A stretch of DNA of 53,902 nt from contig CAZXFT010000020.1 in assembly GCA_964640655.1 (NCBI GenBank), forward strand, positions 1 through 53,902, in the 5' to 3' direction. Shown piece after piece: positions 46,616 through 53,902 of the stretch (position 1 is its first letter; each line of letters opens with the position of its first letter). Made by a program: the position numbers and the translations under genes. This stretch comes from BJGO01 sp964640655 (GTDB lineage Bacteria > Bacteroidota > Bacteroidia > Chitinophagales > UBA10324). The notes beneath the pieces were generated by a model. That model did not search any database, had not been told where the DNA came from, and saw only the letters and a program-made list of their open reading frames with translations.

Positions 46616-47881
46616 ATGAATTGCTGCATCAAGAATGTTACTATCGTCAACAAGTTCAGCAATCATCATTTAAAGCAGCGCGATGTACTGATTCGCAACG
46701 GAATAATTTCTAAGATAACTGCTCAGATTATCCCGGACAAAAAAGACAAAATCATTGATGGTAAAGGGTTATATCTATCTGCCGGATGGTTTGATATGTT
46801 TACTTCTTTCGGCGACCCGGGTAATGAACATAAAGAAACTATAGAAAGTGGATTAAACGCAGCCACTGCAGGGGGCTTTACCGATGTCTTGCTATTGCCG
46901 AACACTGTTCCTGTAATTGATAACAAGTCAGGCATCACGTACATTAAAGAAAAGTCGAAGCAACATATAACCAATTTGCATACAACAGGTAGCATTACCG
47001 TTGGAGCATCGGGAAAAGACTTGTCTGAATTGTACGACATGCATACTGCCGGTGCCATTGCATTTACAGATGGAGATAAATCAGTTCAGGATTCTGGTGT
47101 CATAGTACGTGCATTGCAATATGTTAAACCATTCAATGGAATAATCATTAATAAGCCTAACGACCGCAGCATTTCTCAACATGGTGTTATGAACGAAGGA
47201 AAGATGAGTGCATCTTTAGGTTTGAAACCTATTCCAGCATTGGCTGAAGAAGTAATAGTGATGCGTGATATACAGTTGGCGCAATACGCTGATGCACCAA
47301 TAATCATTGGTCCAATTTCAACTGCCGGAAGTGTTGACCTCATTCGCCAGGCACAGAAGAAAAAGATCCCTGTAAGTTGTTTTGTTCTTTCGCATCATTT
47401 GTTCCTAAACGAAACAGCATTGGAGCATTTCGATTCCAACCTTAAAATAAACCCTCCACTTAGAACAAATCAGGATGTCAAAGCCTTACACAAAGGTTTG
47501 TACGATGGCACGATTGACGTAATAGCATCAGGGCATCAACCACAAAACGAAGAACTGAAAAAAGTAGAATATGATTATGCGGCATTCGGAGCTATCAATC
47601 TTCAAACTTCATTTTCTGTAGCGAATACCGGGATTCCAAATTGCAATCCTGAAATAGTAGCTGATAAATTCTCGGAAGGTCCTCGCAAACTGCTCAACCT
47701 GCCGCCAATCAAGATTCAGGAAGGAGATAATGCATGTCTGACTTTGTTTGATATAAATGCAGAATTCACTTTTACTTCCAGCAACAACAAATCATTATCT
47801 GCTAATTCACCATATTTTAATCAACCACTCAAAGGTCGTGTTGTAGCAGTTATTAATAATAACCAACTTCAAATTTTATAA
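46616..47881 (+). CDS. dihydroorotase homologue lacking metal-binding residues
   Basis: 421 residues, the size of class I dihydroorotases and aligning over the full length. The metal motif DPHVHLREPG is here DMFTSFGDPG (60-69): both His are lost (Phe62, Ser64) and the substrate Arg is Gly66. The His of 'HIST' is Pro233, and the Asp of 'ATDHAP' is Gly306. The later segments 'KINPPLRTNQDVKAL' and 'DGTIDVIASGHQP' are otherwise well kept. It is therefore unlikely to be a working dihydroorotase and is best called a PyrX-like or pseudo-enzyme. The pyrimidine genes are not nearby; its neighbours are membrane and glycosyltransferase genes with gaps of 0 and 3 bp. Confidence 0.9.
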   Translation: MNCCIKNVTIVNKFSNHHLKQRDVLIRNGIISKITAQIIPDKKDKIIDGKGLYLSAGWFDMFTSFGDPGNEHKETIESGLNAATAGGFTDVLLLPNTVPVIDNKSGITYIKEKSKQHITNLHTTGSITVGASGKDLSELYDMHTAGAIAFTDGDKSVQDSGVIVRALQYVKPFNGIIINKPNDRSISQHGVMNEGKMSASLGLKPIPALAEEVIVMRDIQLAQYADAPIIIGPISTAGSVDLIRQAQKKKIPVSCFVLSHHLFLNETALEHFDSNLKINPPLRTNQDVKALHKGLYDGTIDVIASGHQPQNEELKKVEYDYAAFGAINLQTSFSVANTGIPNCNPEIVADKFSEGPRKLLNLPPIKIQEGDNACLTLFDINAEFTFTSSNNKSLSANSPYFNQPLKGRVVAVINNNQLQIL

Positions 47882-47884
47882 ATA

Positions 47885-48445
47885 ATGAGCGAAGAACAAT
47901 TACCTTATAACCCACTTCAACCAGTTGCATCACCTCAGTTACCCGCAATTCGCATGGGGGCTTTAATTGCGGTGATGCTTATCATATATACACTCTTGTT
48001 ATACATCACAGGTCAGGCATCTAACAAGTATATGGGATGGATTAGTTATGCATTAATGACTATTGGACTTTGGTTAGGCACAAAAAACTTTAGAGATGAA
48101 AATAATTCAGGCTTAATAACATTTGGACGTGCGTATTTAATGAGCTTTCTTACTGCGTTGTATTGCTCCATAGTTTATGGTTTGTTTGCTTACTTCTATT
48201 TCAAATTCCTTGCACGCGACACTATGCAGGAAATGCTTACAATTGCCGAACAGGAAATGCTGAACAATTCTCAGGTGACGGAGGAGCAGGCGACACAAGC
48301 AATGGACATCTATAAAAAATATGTGTTCATACCATTTACTTTAGCAATAGGCAGTGTTCTTTCATTTACATTCTTGGGTGCTTTAATTTCGTTGTTGGTG
48401 GCAAGTATTACTCAGCGTAAAAACACAGATATACCACAGGCCTGA
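47885..48445 (+). CDS. DUF4199 membrane protein
   Basis: 186 residues with four membrane segments (about 25-43, 50-66, 88-108, 146-170) and a cytoplasmic or periplasmic helix at about 115-140 rich in Glu and Gln. This matches DUF4199, a family of small Bacteroidota membrane proteins that is often encoded next to a glycosyltransferase. It has no known activity. It starts 3 bp after the dihydroorotase homologue, and its TGA shares one base with the next ATG. Confidence 0.82.
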   Translation: MSEEQLPYNPLQPVASPQLPAIRMGALIAVMLIIYTLLLYITGQASNKYMGWISYALMTIGLWLGTKNFRDENNSGLITFGRAYLMSFLTALYCSIVYGLFAYFYFKFLARDTMQEMLTIAEQEMLNNSQVTEEQATQAMDIYKKYVFIPFTLAIGSVLSFTFLGALISLLVASITQRKNTDIPQA

Positions 48446-49386
48446 TGCAAGTTTCGGTAGTTATACCTTTATTCAACGAGGAAGAATCTATTCCTGAATT
48501 AGCAAAATGGATAGATCAAGTGTTGCAAGCACATTCATTGTCTTATGAAGTGATATGGGTTGATGATGGAAGCCGAGATCAATCGTGGAAAATCATTGAA
48601 CAATTATGCGCAGCAAAAAAAGAGCATAAAGCCATTCGATTTAGACGCAATCATGGAAAATCAGCAGGATTGAACGAGGGGTTTAAAGCAGCAAGCGGTG
48701 ATGTAGTCATCACTATGGATGCTGATTTACAAGATTCACCCGATGAAATACCATCGTTGTATAAGATGATTGTTGATGAAAAGTACGACTTAGTTAGTGG
48801 CTGGAAAAAGAAACGTCACGATCCAATTTCTAAAACAATTCCATCTAAATTTTTTAATTACGTAACACGTGTTATCAGTGGAATTAAACTTCACGACTTT
48901 AACTGCGGACTAAAAGCATATTCAAATGAAGTTATCAGAGCAGTTGAGTTGCAAGGTGAAATGCATCGTTATGTTCCCGTAATAGCCAAATGGGCAGGAT
49001 TTAGTCGGATAGGAGAGAAGGTAGTTGAGCACAGAGAACGAAAGTTTGGATACTCAAAATTTGGTCTTGAGCGTTTTATTAATGGTTTTCTTGATTTACT
49101 CAGTATCACATTCATCACACGATTTGGAAAAAGACCTATGCATCTTTTTGGTTCTTTGGGTATTTTGAGTTTTCTTATTGGCTTCTCTATTCTAGTTTAT
49201 CTCAGCACCCTAAAAATGTTTTACGGTATTGTAAAAATTACCGAGCGACCAATGTTTTTTCTAGGCATTATTGCCTTAATAGTTGGAACACAATTATTCC
49301 TTACGGGCTTTCTTGCTGAACTTATCTCTCGCATTCAGCCCGATAAGTCTGTTCATATAATTGACAAAAAAGCAAATCTTGAATAA
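48445..49386 (+). CDS. GT2 glycosyltransferase, polyprenyl-phosphate type (DPM1/GtrB-like)
   Basis: 313 residues. GT-A fold with 'VSVVIPLFNEEESIPELAK', 'VIWVDDGSRDQS' and the metal site 'VITMDADLQDSPDEIP'. The C-terminus holds two membrane helices (about 230-252 and 265-292), the arrangement of GtrB/ArnC and bacterial dolichol-phosphate-mannose synthase-like enzymes, which transfer a sugar to undecaprenyl phosphate. 'FNCGLKAY' and 'HRYVPVIAKWAGFSRIGEKVVEH' are typical of the family. The sugar is not known. It belongs to the operon 44582-49735. Confidence 0.93.
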   Translation: MQVSVVIPLFNEEESIPELAKWIDQVLQAHSLSYEVIWVDDGSRDQSWKIIEQLCAAKKEHKAIRFRRNHGKSAGLNEGFKAASGDVVITMDADLQDSPDEIPSLYKMIVDEKYDLVSGWKKKRHDPISKTIPSKFFNYVTRVISGIKLHDFNCGLKAYSNEVIRAVELQGEMHRYVPVIAKWAGFSRIGEKVVEHRERKFGYSKFGLERFINGFLDLLSITFITRFGKRPMHLFGSLGILSFLIGFSILVYLSTLKMFYGIVKITERPMFFLGIIALIVGTQLFLTGFLAELISRIQPDKSVHIIDKKANLE

Positions 49387-49735
49387 ATACGTTGAACTCA
49401 TTGCTCGTCTTTTAGTAAATGGCCTGGCTGTTTATTTAGTGAGTTTGTTGTTGCCCGGTATAGAAGTTGGCAATATGCTAAATGCCATTATTGTATCAGC
49501 CGTTCTTACACTGTTAAATTATTTTATCAAACCCATTTTACTAATACTTACCATACCTATAACAATATTCACACTTGGTCTATTTATTTTGGTTATTAAT
49601 GCATTAATGGTATTGCTCGCTTCGAAAATAGTTCCTGGGTTTGAAGTTAGCAGCTTTTGGTGGGCTTTACTCTTTAGTGTGATTCTTTCAATTGTGAATT
49701 CCTTTTTTGAATCTTCGCGCAGAAATCAGCAGTAA
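49379..49735 (+). CDS. four-TM phage-holin-4_2-like membrane protein
   Basis: 118 residues from the TTG at 49379 (reads NKYVELIARLLVNG); a TTG at 49361 is an alternative that would overlap the previous gene further. Four hydrophobic segments (about 6-24, 28-48, 52-75, 85-110) with the motif 'LTLLNYFIKPILLILTIPITI', 'GLFILVINALMVLLASKIVPGF' and 'SFWWALLFSVILSIVNSF' match the Phage_holin_4_2 / 4TM family, common in bacterial chromosomes. It is named after phage holins but here sits at the end of an envelope operon; no phage gene is near. Confidence 0.85.
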   Translation: MNKYVELIARLLVNGLAVYLVSLLLPGIEVGNMLNAIIVSAVLTLLNYFIKPILLILTIPITIFTLGLFILVINALMVLLASKIVPGFEVSSFWWALLFSVILSIVNSFFESSRRNQQ

Positions 49736-49789
49736 GCGCAATACACATTCTTATAAAGGTTAATTTCACCGATTCAAATTTTTAGCACT

Positions 49790-50380
49790 TTGTATTCATT
49801 CATCGCTGATCATCCTGATTTATATAACTGGCTCATATTACCGCTCATTATTTTTTTCTCGCGTATCGGTGATGTGTCACTCAGTACATTACGCAATATT
49901 TTTTTGCATAAAGGTTTTAAGAAGATGGTCCCGGTGTTTGGCTTCTTCGAAGTGCTGCTTTGGATAATAGTGATTTCTCAGGTAATGAAAAACCTTAATA
50001 ATTGGATGTGTTATGTTGCCTGGGCAGCAGGGTTTTCACTTGGTACCATTGTAGGAATGGCTATTGAAGAAAGATTAGCTCTGGGTTTGAAAGTGGTACG
50101 CATCATTGTTACGGATAATGGTGAGAAATTAATTGCAGCACTTCGTAAACGGCGCCAGGGAGTGACAGTATTGGATGGTAGAGGCGCTGTTGGACCAATC
50201 AAGATGATTTATACTGTGGTGAATAGAAAAGAAGTACCACAAATTGAAACACTCATCTTATCATACTACCCGGATGCTTTTTATAGTGTGGAAGAGATCA
50301 AAGAAGTACATAGAGGTACTTTTACTCCAACAGGAAGAAGTTTACTAAAACAACTATTTAACAGAAGTCATCGGGTATAA
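49790..50380 (+). CDS. UPF0316/DUF2179 membrane protein
   Basis: 196 residues from a TTG start (YSFIADHPDLY). Three membrane segments fill the first 95 residues ('FSRIGDVSLSTLRNIFLHKG', 'FGFFEVLLWIIVISQVM', 'AAGFSLGTIVGMAIEE'), followed by a soluble DUF2179-like domain (about 100-180) with 'LIAALRKRRQGVTVLDGRGA' and 'KMIYTVVNRKEVPQI'. This matches the UPF0316 family, whose role is not established; the DUF2179 domain may sense a small ligand. Its last 13 bp overlap the 3' end of the convergent gene. Confidence 0.85.
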   Translation: MYSFIADHPDLYNWLILPLIIFFSRIGDVSLSTLRNIFLHKGFKKMVPVFGFFEVLLWIIVISQVMKNLNNWMCYVAWAAGFSLGTIVGMAIEERLALGLKVVRIIVTDNGEKLIAALRKRRQGVTVLDGRGAVGPIKMIYTVVNRKEVPQIETLILSYYPDAFYSVEEIKEVHRGTFTPTGRSLLKQLFNRSHRV

Positions 50381-52032
50381 ACCCAGGGTATAGTCGTGGA
50401 TATGCTCGAACTTACGACCTGTATATAATACATGCCTGGGGGTAAATGTTGCGGTATTATCGTTGAAAGCGATATGATATTCTCTAAAAAATAACTTGAC
50501 CTTACAGCGATTAGCTTTCCCCGTATATCGCTGATTGTAATTTTTACTTCCGAAGCATCATTTAAAATCAGCATAGCTTCATTGCCCGAGGGGTTTGGAT
50601 ACAGAATGGGATTTGGAAACTGATTTACTTCTGAATAACTCACAGGATGAGTATAGCACTTCTCATCGTCACTCAACATAAAGAACATCAAATCATTGCC
50701 GCCTGTGCCTTTTATCTTATGAATTCCTGCATATAAGGAATCGGTAAAGTATCCGCAGATATATATCTTTCCATATTTATCTGTAGTTAAACCCATACCC
50801 AGATTAGAGTTAGTGCCTAAAGTATTCTTTAGCCAAAGTAATTCACCAGAAGTACTCAGTTTAGCAATATAAGTGTCACCAAAAGCGCAACGGTCACCCC
50901 TCTCATTGCTTGATTGCTGTTCTAGTTGTGGAATTACATCACTGAAATAAGTTGTTAAGCCGGTAAATATGATGTCTCCTTGGCAGTTGATATTGATGTC
51001 AGTGATTTGGTCAGCGCCACTGTCCGGAAATCCTCTGAAGAGCCATTCTTTGTTGCCTTCATAATCTAATCTTACAACAAATATTTCACCACTGGGATCG
51101 GGTAACATAACGGTGTCTTGAAACATTAAAGTATCTTGCATCCAGCAACCCATGTAAATATCATCTTGACTTCCTACCGCAATAGAAGTTGCTATTTCAG
51201 TCGAATAACCTCCTGCAGAGCTTAGCCAATTCAGTGTGCCATCGATATTCTGAGATAGATAAAAAATATCAAACATGCCTTCAGAATAAACCTGCACTGT
51301 ATCAACTCCAAGCATATCATTGAATTTTCCGCAGGTAAAAAGCTTTCCATCATTACCTGTTGCAATTGCAGACATTAAATCCACACCACTGCCATGATAA
51401 TCTGCTGTATTGATTACCTGTCCATTGAGATTCAAACGAACAATGATGAAGTCATAAGCACCGTTACAATAAAATGATTGACTATTAAGGTATCCCATAC
51501 CAGAGTAGTTGACACCCCAGTAAATATTTTGTGAATCAAAGCACAATCCACCAACAAACTCATAACCATAATAGCTGCCAAAAGTGATTGCCCAATTGGT
51601 GGTGCCATCCTCAGGGTTTAATGAAGCCAAAAAAACATCATCAAAACCCAATGAATAAATCATAGTATCGCCAAGGTTAAGTGAGTCGCTGAAAGTTCCG
51701 GATACCAGTAGTTGATTGGAAGGGTGCCAGGCCATTCGAATCAACTGGTCATCTTTTGGCCCCTTGAATTGTTTGTTCCAGTTGATGTTCCCACTGCTAT
51801 CTGCTTTAATTAAGATGCCGTCAAAGAAGCCATCACTTATCAGTAGTTGATCGTTTACTAACATAGAATCTGTAAACTGGCCACACACAAAAATTTGCCC
51901 GTTATTGTCAGTAACTACGTGCTGAGCCCGGTCAGTAAAGTTTCCCCCAAAATGTTTAAGCCAAATAATATTGTTTTGAGCAATACTCAAAAGCGGAAGA
52001 AAGAATAGAAATATTGAAAAAAATGTTCTCAC
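50368..52032 (-). CDS. secreted SBBP-repeat (beta-propeller) protein with T9SS type A sorting domain
   Basis: 554 residues. Signal peptide at 1-18 (ends SIAQ). The body has seven or so repeats of the 'VVTDNNGQIFVCGQFTDS' and 'DGILIKADSSGNINWNKQ' type, in line with a propeller of SBBP repeats. The C-terminal 80 residues are a type A sorting domain (ILYPNPSGNEAMLIL, 'ITISDIRGKLIAVRS', 'GMYYIQVV'). It shares its fold with the larger protein at 28768-31905. It is transcribed alone, head-to-head with rpsU and tail-to-tail with the UPF0316 gene, overlapping the latter by 13 bp. Confidence 0.87.
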   Translation of the reverse strand: MRTFFSIFLFFLPLLSIAQNNIIWLKHFGGNFTDRAQHVVTDNNGQIFVCGQFTDSMLVNDQLLISDGFFDGILIKADSSGNINWNKQFKGPKDDQLIRMAWHPSNQLLVSGTFSDSLNLGDTMIYSLGFDDVFLASLNPEDGTTNWAITFGSYYGYEFVGGLCFDSQNIYWGVNYSGMGYLNSQSFYCNGAYDFIIVRLNLNGQVINTADYHGSGVDLMSAIATGNDGKLFTCGKFNDMLGVDTVQVYSEGMFDIFYLSQNIDGTLNWLSSAGGYSTEIATSIAVGSQDDIYMGCWMQDTLMFQDTVMLPDPSGEIFVVRLDYEGNKEWLFRGFPDSGADQITDININCQGDIIFTGLTTYFSDVIPQLEQQSSNERGDRCAFGDTYIAKLSTSGELLWLKNTLGTNSNLGMGLTTDKYGKIYICGYFTDSLYAGIHKIKGTGGNDLMFFMLSDDEKCYTHPVSYSEVNQFPNPILYPNPSGNEAMLILNDASEVKITISDIRGKLIAVRSSYFLENIISLSTIIPQHLPPGMYYIQVVSSSISTTIPWVYTR

Positions 52033-52125
52033 AGGCAGTTATTAGTGCAAATTTCTACCCAATCAATTGGAGTTGAGATTAAATTTCTCCATATACTGAC
52101 CTATTTCAGAATCGCTGAGTTAAGT

Positions 52126-52153
52126 TTTGACTTTGAAAAACTACATAAATTTG
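52126..52153 (+). promoter_or_regulatory. candidate rpsU promoter
   Basis: TTTG (52126-52129) and TAAATTTG (52146-52153) match the Bacteroidota -33 and -7 boxes, with a 16-bp gap, one or more bases shorter than usual. Transcription would begin near 52160 and give a leader of about 50 nt. Confidence 0.5.
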
Positions 52154-52207
52154 ATTTTTTCAATTATCCTCTTATTTTTGCCCACCCAAAATTCAAAAAC
52201 TGAATAC

Positions 52208-52402
52208 ATGTTAATTATTGACACTCGCGAATCTGATTCATTGGATAAGGCTTTAAAGAAGTATAAAAAGAAGTACGAAAAAGCCGGAATTCTTAAAGAA
52301 TTACGTGGTCGCCAGTCTTTTACCAAGAAGTCTGTTCGCCGTCGCACAACTGTACTTAAAGCCATATACAAAAACAATATCCTGTTAGAAAACGAGGGAT
52401 AA
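52208..52402 (+). CDS. rpsU: 30S ribosomal protein bS21
   Basis: 64 residues from the ATG at 52208. The frame is open upstream to 52127, but the added residues are hydrophobic and unlike bS21, whose start is typically 'MLIIKV..GE'; here MLIIDTRESDSLDKALKKYK. The middle 'RELRGRQSF'-like LKELRGRQSFTKKSVRRR and the basic tail fit. bS21 sits by the anti-Shine-Dalgarno end of 16S rRNA and in Flavobacterium helps hide it. No AGGAGG-like site precedes this ATG. It leads rpsU-xerC-hpf. Confidence 0.9.
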   Translation: MLIIDTRESDSLDKALKKYKKKYEKAGILKELRGRQSFTKKSVRRRTTVLKAIYKNNILLENEG

Positions 52403-52449
52403 TATTTTCTCCTTTCTATCCATTGTGAGGCTACATTTGACAACCCTCC

Positions 52450-53334
52450 ATGGATCTGCTGCATTCTTTCTACAATTATCTTCAGTATGAGAAGCGATAT
52501 TCTGTTCATACACTTGTCTCATATACTAACGACTTAAGCGGTTTTTCTGATTACCTAATAAAAACTTACGGGGGCACTACCATCTTGGAGGCTCGCCATA
52601 TTCATATCCGTAGTTGGCTGGTTCAACTAATGGCTGATGGAATACAGCCACGCTCAGTAAATCGTAAACTGAGCACTTTAAAATCATTTTACAAGTTCCT
52701 GATTAAAAATGGGCACCTCAAAAAAAGTCCATTACTTAAAGTTACCGCTCCTAAAGTTTCTAAACGTTTGCCGGTGTTTGTTGATGAACAAAGTATGAAT
52801 GAATTACTGAGCCGTGCACGAGGTAACGACTATTTCAGTCAGCGCGACTATTTAATAGTAAAGTTATTCTATTGCACCGGACTTCGTGTCTCGGAGTTAG
52901 CCCTACTTACAATACAACAGATTAATTTTTCTCAAAAAAATATTAAAGTTTTAGGCAAGGGAAACAAAGAGAGAATCATTCCGTTAGAAAAGTCTATATT
53001 AGAGGAGTTGAAATTATACATGACTATCAGACAGGAGATATTGGGAGAAAAAGAATTATATGCATTGTTCCTTACCAATTCATTACAAGCTATATACCCT
53101 CGCGCTATTCACAATATTGTATCACGCCAGATTGCAGGAGTAAGCAAAATGGAAAAGAAAAGTCCTCATGTATTAAGGCACACCTTTGCAACTCATCTGT
53201 TAAATAACGGTGCAGAGATTAATGCCATCAAAGAATTACTAGGTCACGCCAACCTTTCCGCTACTCAAGTATACACCCATAACTCTATTGAAAAATTAAA
53301 GAATACTTACAAAAAAGCTCACCCCAAAGCATAA
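52450..53334 (+). CDS. xerC: tyrosine recombinase XerC/XerD
   Basis: 294 residues. N-terminal SAM-like DNA-binding domain (about 1-90), then the catalytic domain with Arg146, Lys170, His240, Arg243, His266 and Tyr275 all present ('TGLRVSEL', 'GKGNKER', 'HVLRHTFATHLL', 'LLGHANLSATQVYTH'). Xer enzymes resolve chromosome dimers at dif. The position between rpsU and hpf is conserved in Bacteroidota, so this is the housekeeping recombinase rather than an island integrase. Whether it is XerC or XerD cannot be settled from the sequence alone. Confidence 0.92.
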   Translation: MDLLHSFYNYLQYEKRYSVHTLVSYTNDLSGFSDYLIKTYGGTTILEARHIHIRSWLVQLMADGIQPRSVNRKLSTLKSFYKFLIKNGHLKKSPLLKVTAPKVSKRLPVFVDEQSMNELLSRARGNDYFSQRDYLIVKLFYCTGLRVSELALLTIQQINFSQKNIKVLGKGNKERIIPLEKSILEELKLYMTIRQEILGEKELYALFLTNSLQAIYPRAIHNIVSRQIAGVSKMEKKSPHVLRHTFATHLLNNGAEINAIKELLGHANLSATQVYTHNSIEKLKNTYKKAHPKA

Positions 53335-53366
53335 ATACATTTATAACACATAAATCGACAAACACT

Positions 53367-53666
53367 ATGGAAGTAAAAATTCACGCCATTCATTTTCATG
53401 CAGATCAAAAATTGGTATCATTTATTCACGAGAAAATTTCAAAGATTGATCATTTCTTTGATAAAATTACCGGCACAGAAGTATATCTGAAATTAGAGAG
53501 CAACAATAGTAATGTAAAAGATAAGGTTGCGGAAATTAAAGTAACCCTGCCAGGTAAAGTGCTTTATTCAGAAGAACGCAGTAAGGTATTTGAAGAGTCT
53601 TTTGAAGGTGCTTTTGAGTCTATATTAAAACAGGTTAAGAAGCATAAAGAGCGTATTAAAGGATAA
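53367..53666 (+). CDS. hpf: ribosome hibernation-promoting factor (HPF/RaiA family, short form)
   Basis: 99 residues, the length of short HPF. The fold is beta-alpha-beta-beta-beta-alpha: 'VKIHAIHFHADQKLVSFIHEKISKI', 'FFDKITGTEVYLKLES', 'DKVAEIKVTLPGKVLYSEERSK', 'AFESILKQVKKHKERIKG'. HPF binds the small subunit decoding region and stops translation in stationary phase. It is the third gene of rpsU-xerC-hpf and is followed by a strong terminator, so it ends the operon. Confidence 0.9.
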   Translation: MEVKIHAIHFHADQKLVSFIHEKISKIDHFFDKITGTEVYLKLESNNSNVKDKVAEIKVTLPGKVLYSEERSKVFEESFEGAFESILKQVKKHKERIKG

Positions 53667-53687
53667 GTTCATCACAACACATATTTG

Positions 53688-53714
53688 AAAAGTGCTCTCA
53701 GGAGCACTTTTTTT
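53688..53714 (+). terminator. rho-independent terminator of rpsU-xerC-hpf
   Basis: Perfect 10-bp stem AAAAGTGCTC (53688-53697) / GAGCACTTTT (53702-53711), loop TCAG, followed by further T's to 53714. It lies 21 bp past the hpf stop. Confidence 0.9.
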
Positions 53715-53739
53715 ATTGATTTCAAACGGAAAATCAATT

Positions 53740-53768
53740 TTTGAATTTGATAGCAACATGTATATTTG
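53740..53768 (+). promoter_or_regulatory. promoter of the tRNA-Thr unit
   Basis: TTTG (53740-53743), 17-bp gap, then TATATTTG (53761-53768): both boxes match the Bacteroidota consensus. It lies 59 bp before tRNA-Thr and after the hpf terminator. In related genomes such a unit goes on to further tRNAs and tuf, which would lie beyond the window. Confidence 0.75.
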
Positions 53769-53827
53769 CACGCCTAAAATTTTTGGCGGTATTGTTTTAT
53801 CAATAAATCATTATCCTGAAAATGGCT

Positions 53828-53901
53828 GCCGATGTAGCTCAGTTGGCCAGAGCTACTGATTTGTAATCAGTGGGTCGGGGGTTCGAATCCCTCCATCGGC
53901 T
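53828..53901 (+). tRNA. tRNA-Thr (anticodon UGU)
   Basis: 74 nt. Acceptor stem GCCGATG (53828-53834) pairs with CATCGGC (53894-53900); discriminator T. Anticodon stem ACTGA/TCAGT with loop TTTGTAA gives TGT, reading ACA and other ACN codons. T-arm GGGGGTTCGAATCCCTC is standard. The window ends one base later, so a CCA cannot be judged. Confidence 0.95.
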
Positions 53902-53902
53902 C

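Noticed and set aside
49379..49735. Prophage remnant (holin)
   Set aside because: The family name is misleading; it sits in an envelope operon with no lysin, integrase or structural phage genes nearby.
52450..53901. Integrative island with XerC-like integrase and tRNA-Thr attachment site
   Set aside because: rpsU-xerC-hpf-tRNA-Thr is the ordinary Bacteroidota order, and no tRNA 3'-end duplication is seen in the window.

Overview
The window (about 54 kb, AT-rich) comes from a bacterium of the phylum Bacteroidota. The evidence is eight secreted proteins with type IX secretion (T9SS) C-terminal sorting domains (six of type A, two of type B with the 'FSPNGDGIND' signature), promoters of the TTTG...TAnnTTTG form, almost no Shine-Dalgarno sequences, and lineage-typical gene groups (rpsU-xerC-hpf-tRNA-Thr; tig-clpP-clpX; BatA-like/dihydroorotase-like/DUF4199/GT2). 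No photosynthesis, phage or plasmid genes are seen. The genus cannot be named from this; a free-living heterotroph of a Chitinophagales- or Sphingobacteriales-like lineage is a guess.

Layout: 1-93 is a remnant of an IS3-type transposase at the window edge. 294-5067 holds a PKD-repeat surface protein, a cupin protein, an unknown small protein and a DNRLRE-type secreted protein. 5214-8784 (minus) is tRNA-Leu, trigger factor, ClpP and ClpX. 8917-15226 holds a large Asp-box/PKD exoprotein and a convergent two-gene secreted-protein cassette bounded by two near-identical terminators. 15446-21785 has NADP-type isocitrate dehydrogenase (minus), then ligA, an SbtA-type bicarbonate permease, its PII-like partner SbtB, and a second isocitrate dehydrogenase with NAD-type cofactor residues. 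21831-24862 is a tightly packed run: DEDDh exonuclease, CpcT/CpeT-like secreted protein, saccharopine-dehydrogenase-like enzyme, RNase H. 24901-31905 is a signalling locus: a histidine kinase with an eroded ATPase domain, a NarL-type regulator, an intact TPR histidine kinase, and a large secreted repeat protein flanked on both sides by the same palindrome. 32165-35774 is a fatty-acid beta-oxidation pair (FadB-like and thiolase). 35807-44238 (minus) holds a DUF4846 protein, a type B surface protein, an ABC-F ATPase and a repeat-rich secreted protein that lacks a normal start codon. 44346-44437 is tRNA-Ser. 44582-50380 is an envelope-type cluster of a BatA-domain protein, a dihydroorotase homologue lacking its metal ligands, DUF4199, a polyprenyl-type glycosyltransferase, a 4-TM 'holin-like' protein and a UPF0316 protein. 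50368-53901 has a secreted SBBP-repeat protein (minus), then rpsU, xerC, hpf and tRNA-Thr.

Most likely points of new biology: (1) the degenerate kinase / regulator / kinase set beside a secreted protein bracketed by paired palindromes; (2) the SbtA-SbtB bicarbonate module lodged between two isocitrate dehydrogenases with opposite cofactor residues; (3) the catalytically dead dihydroorotase homologue in a membrane/glycosyltransferase operon; (4) a CpcT/CpeT fold in a non-phototroph. All functional links are inferences from sequence and neighbourhood.
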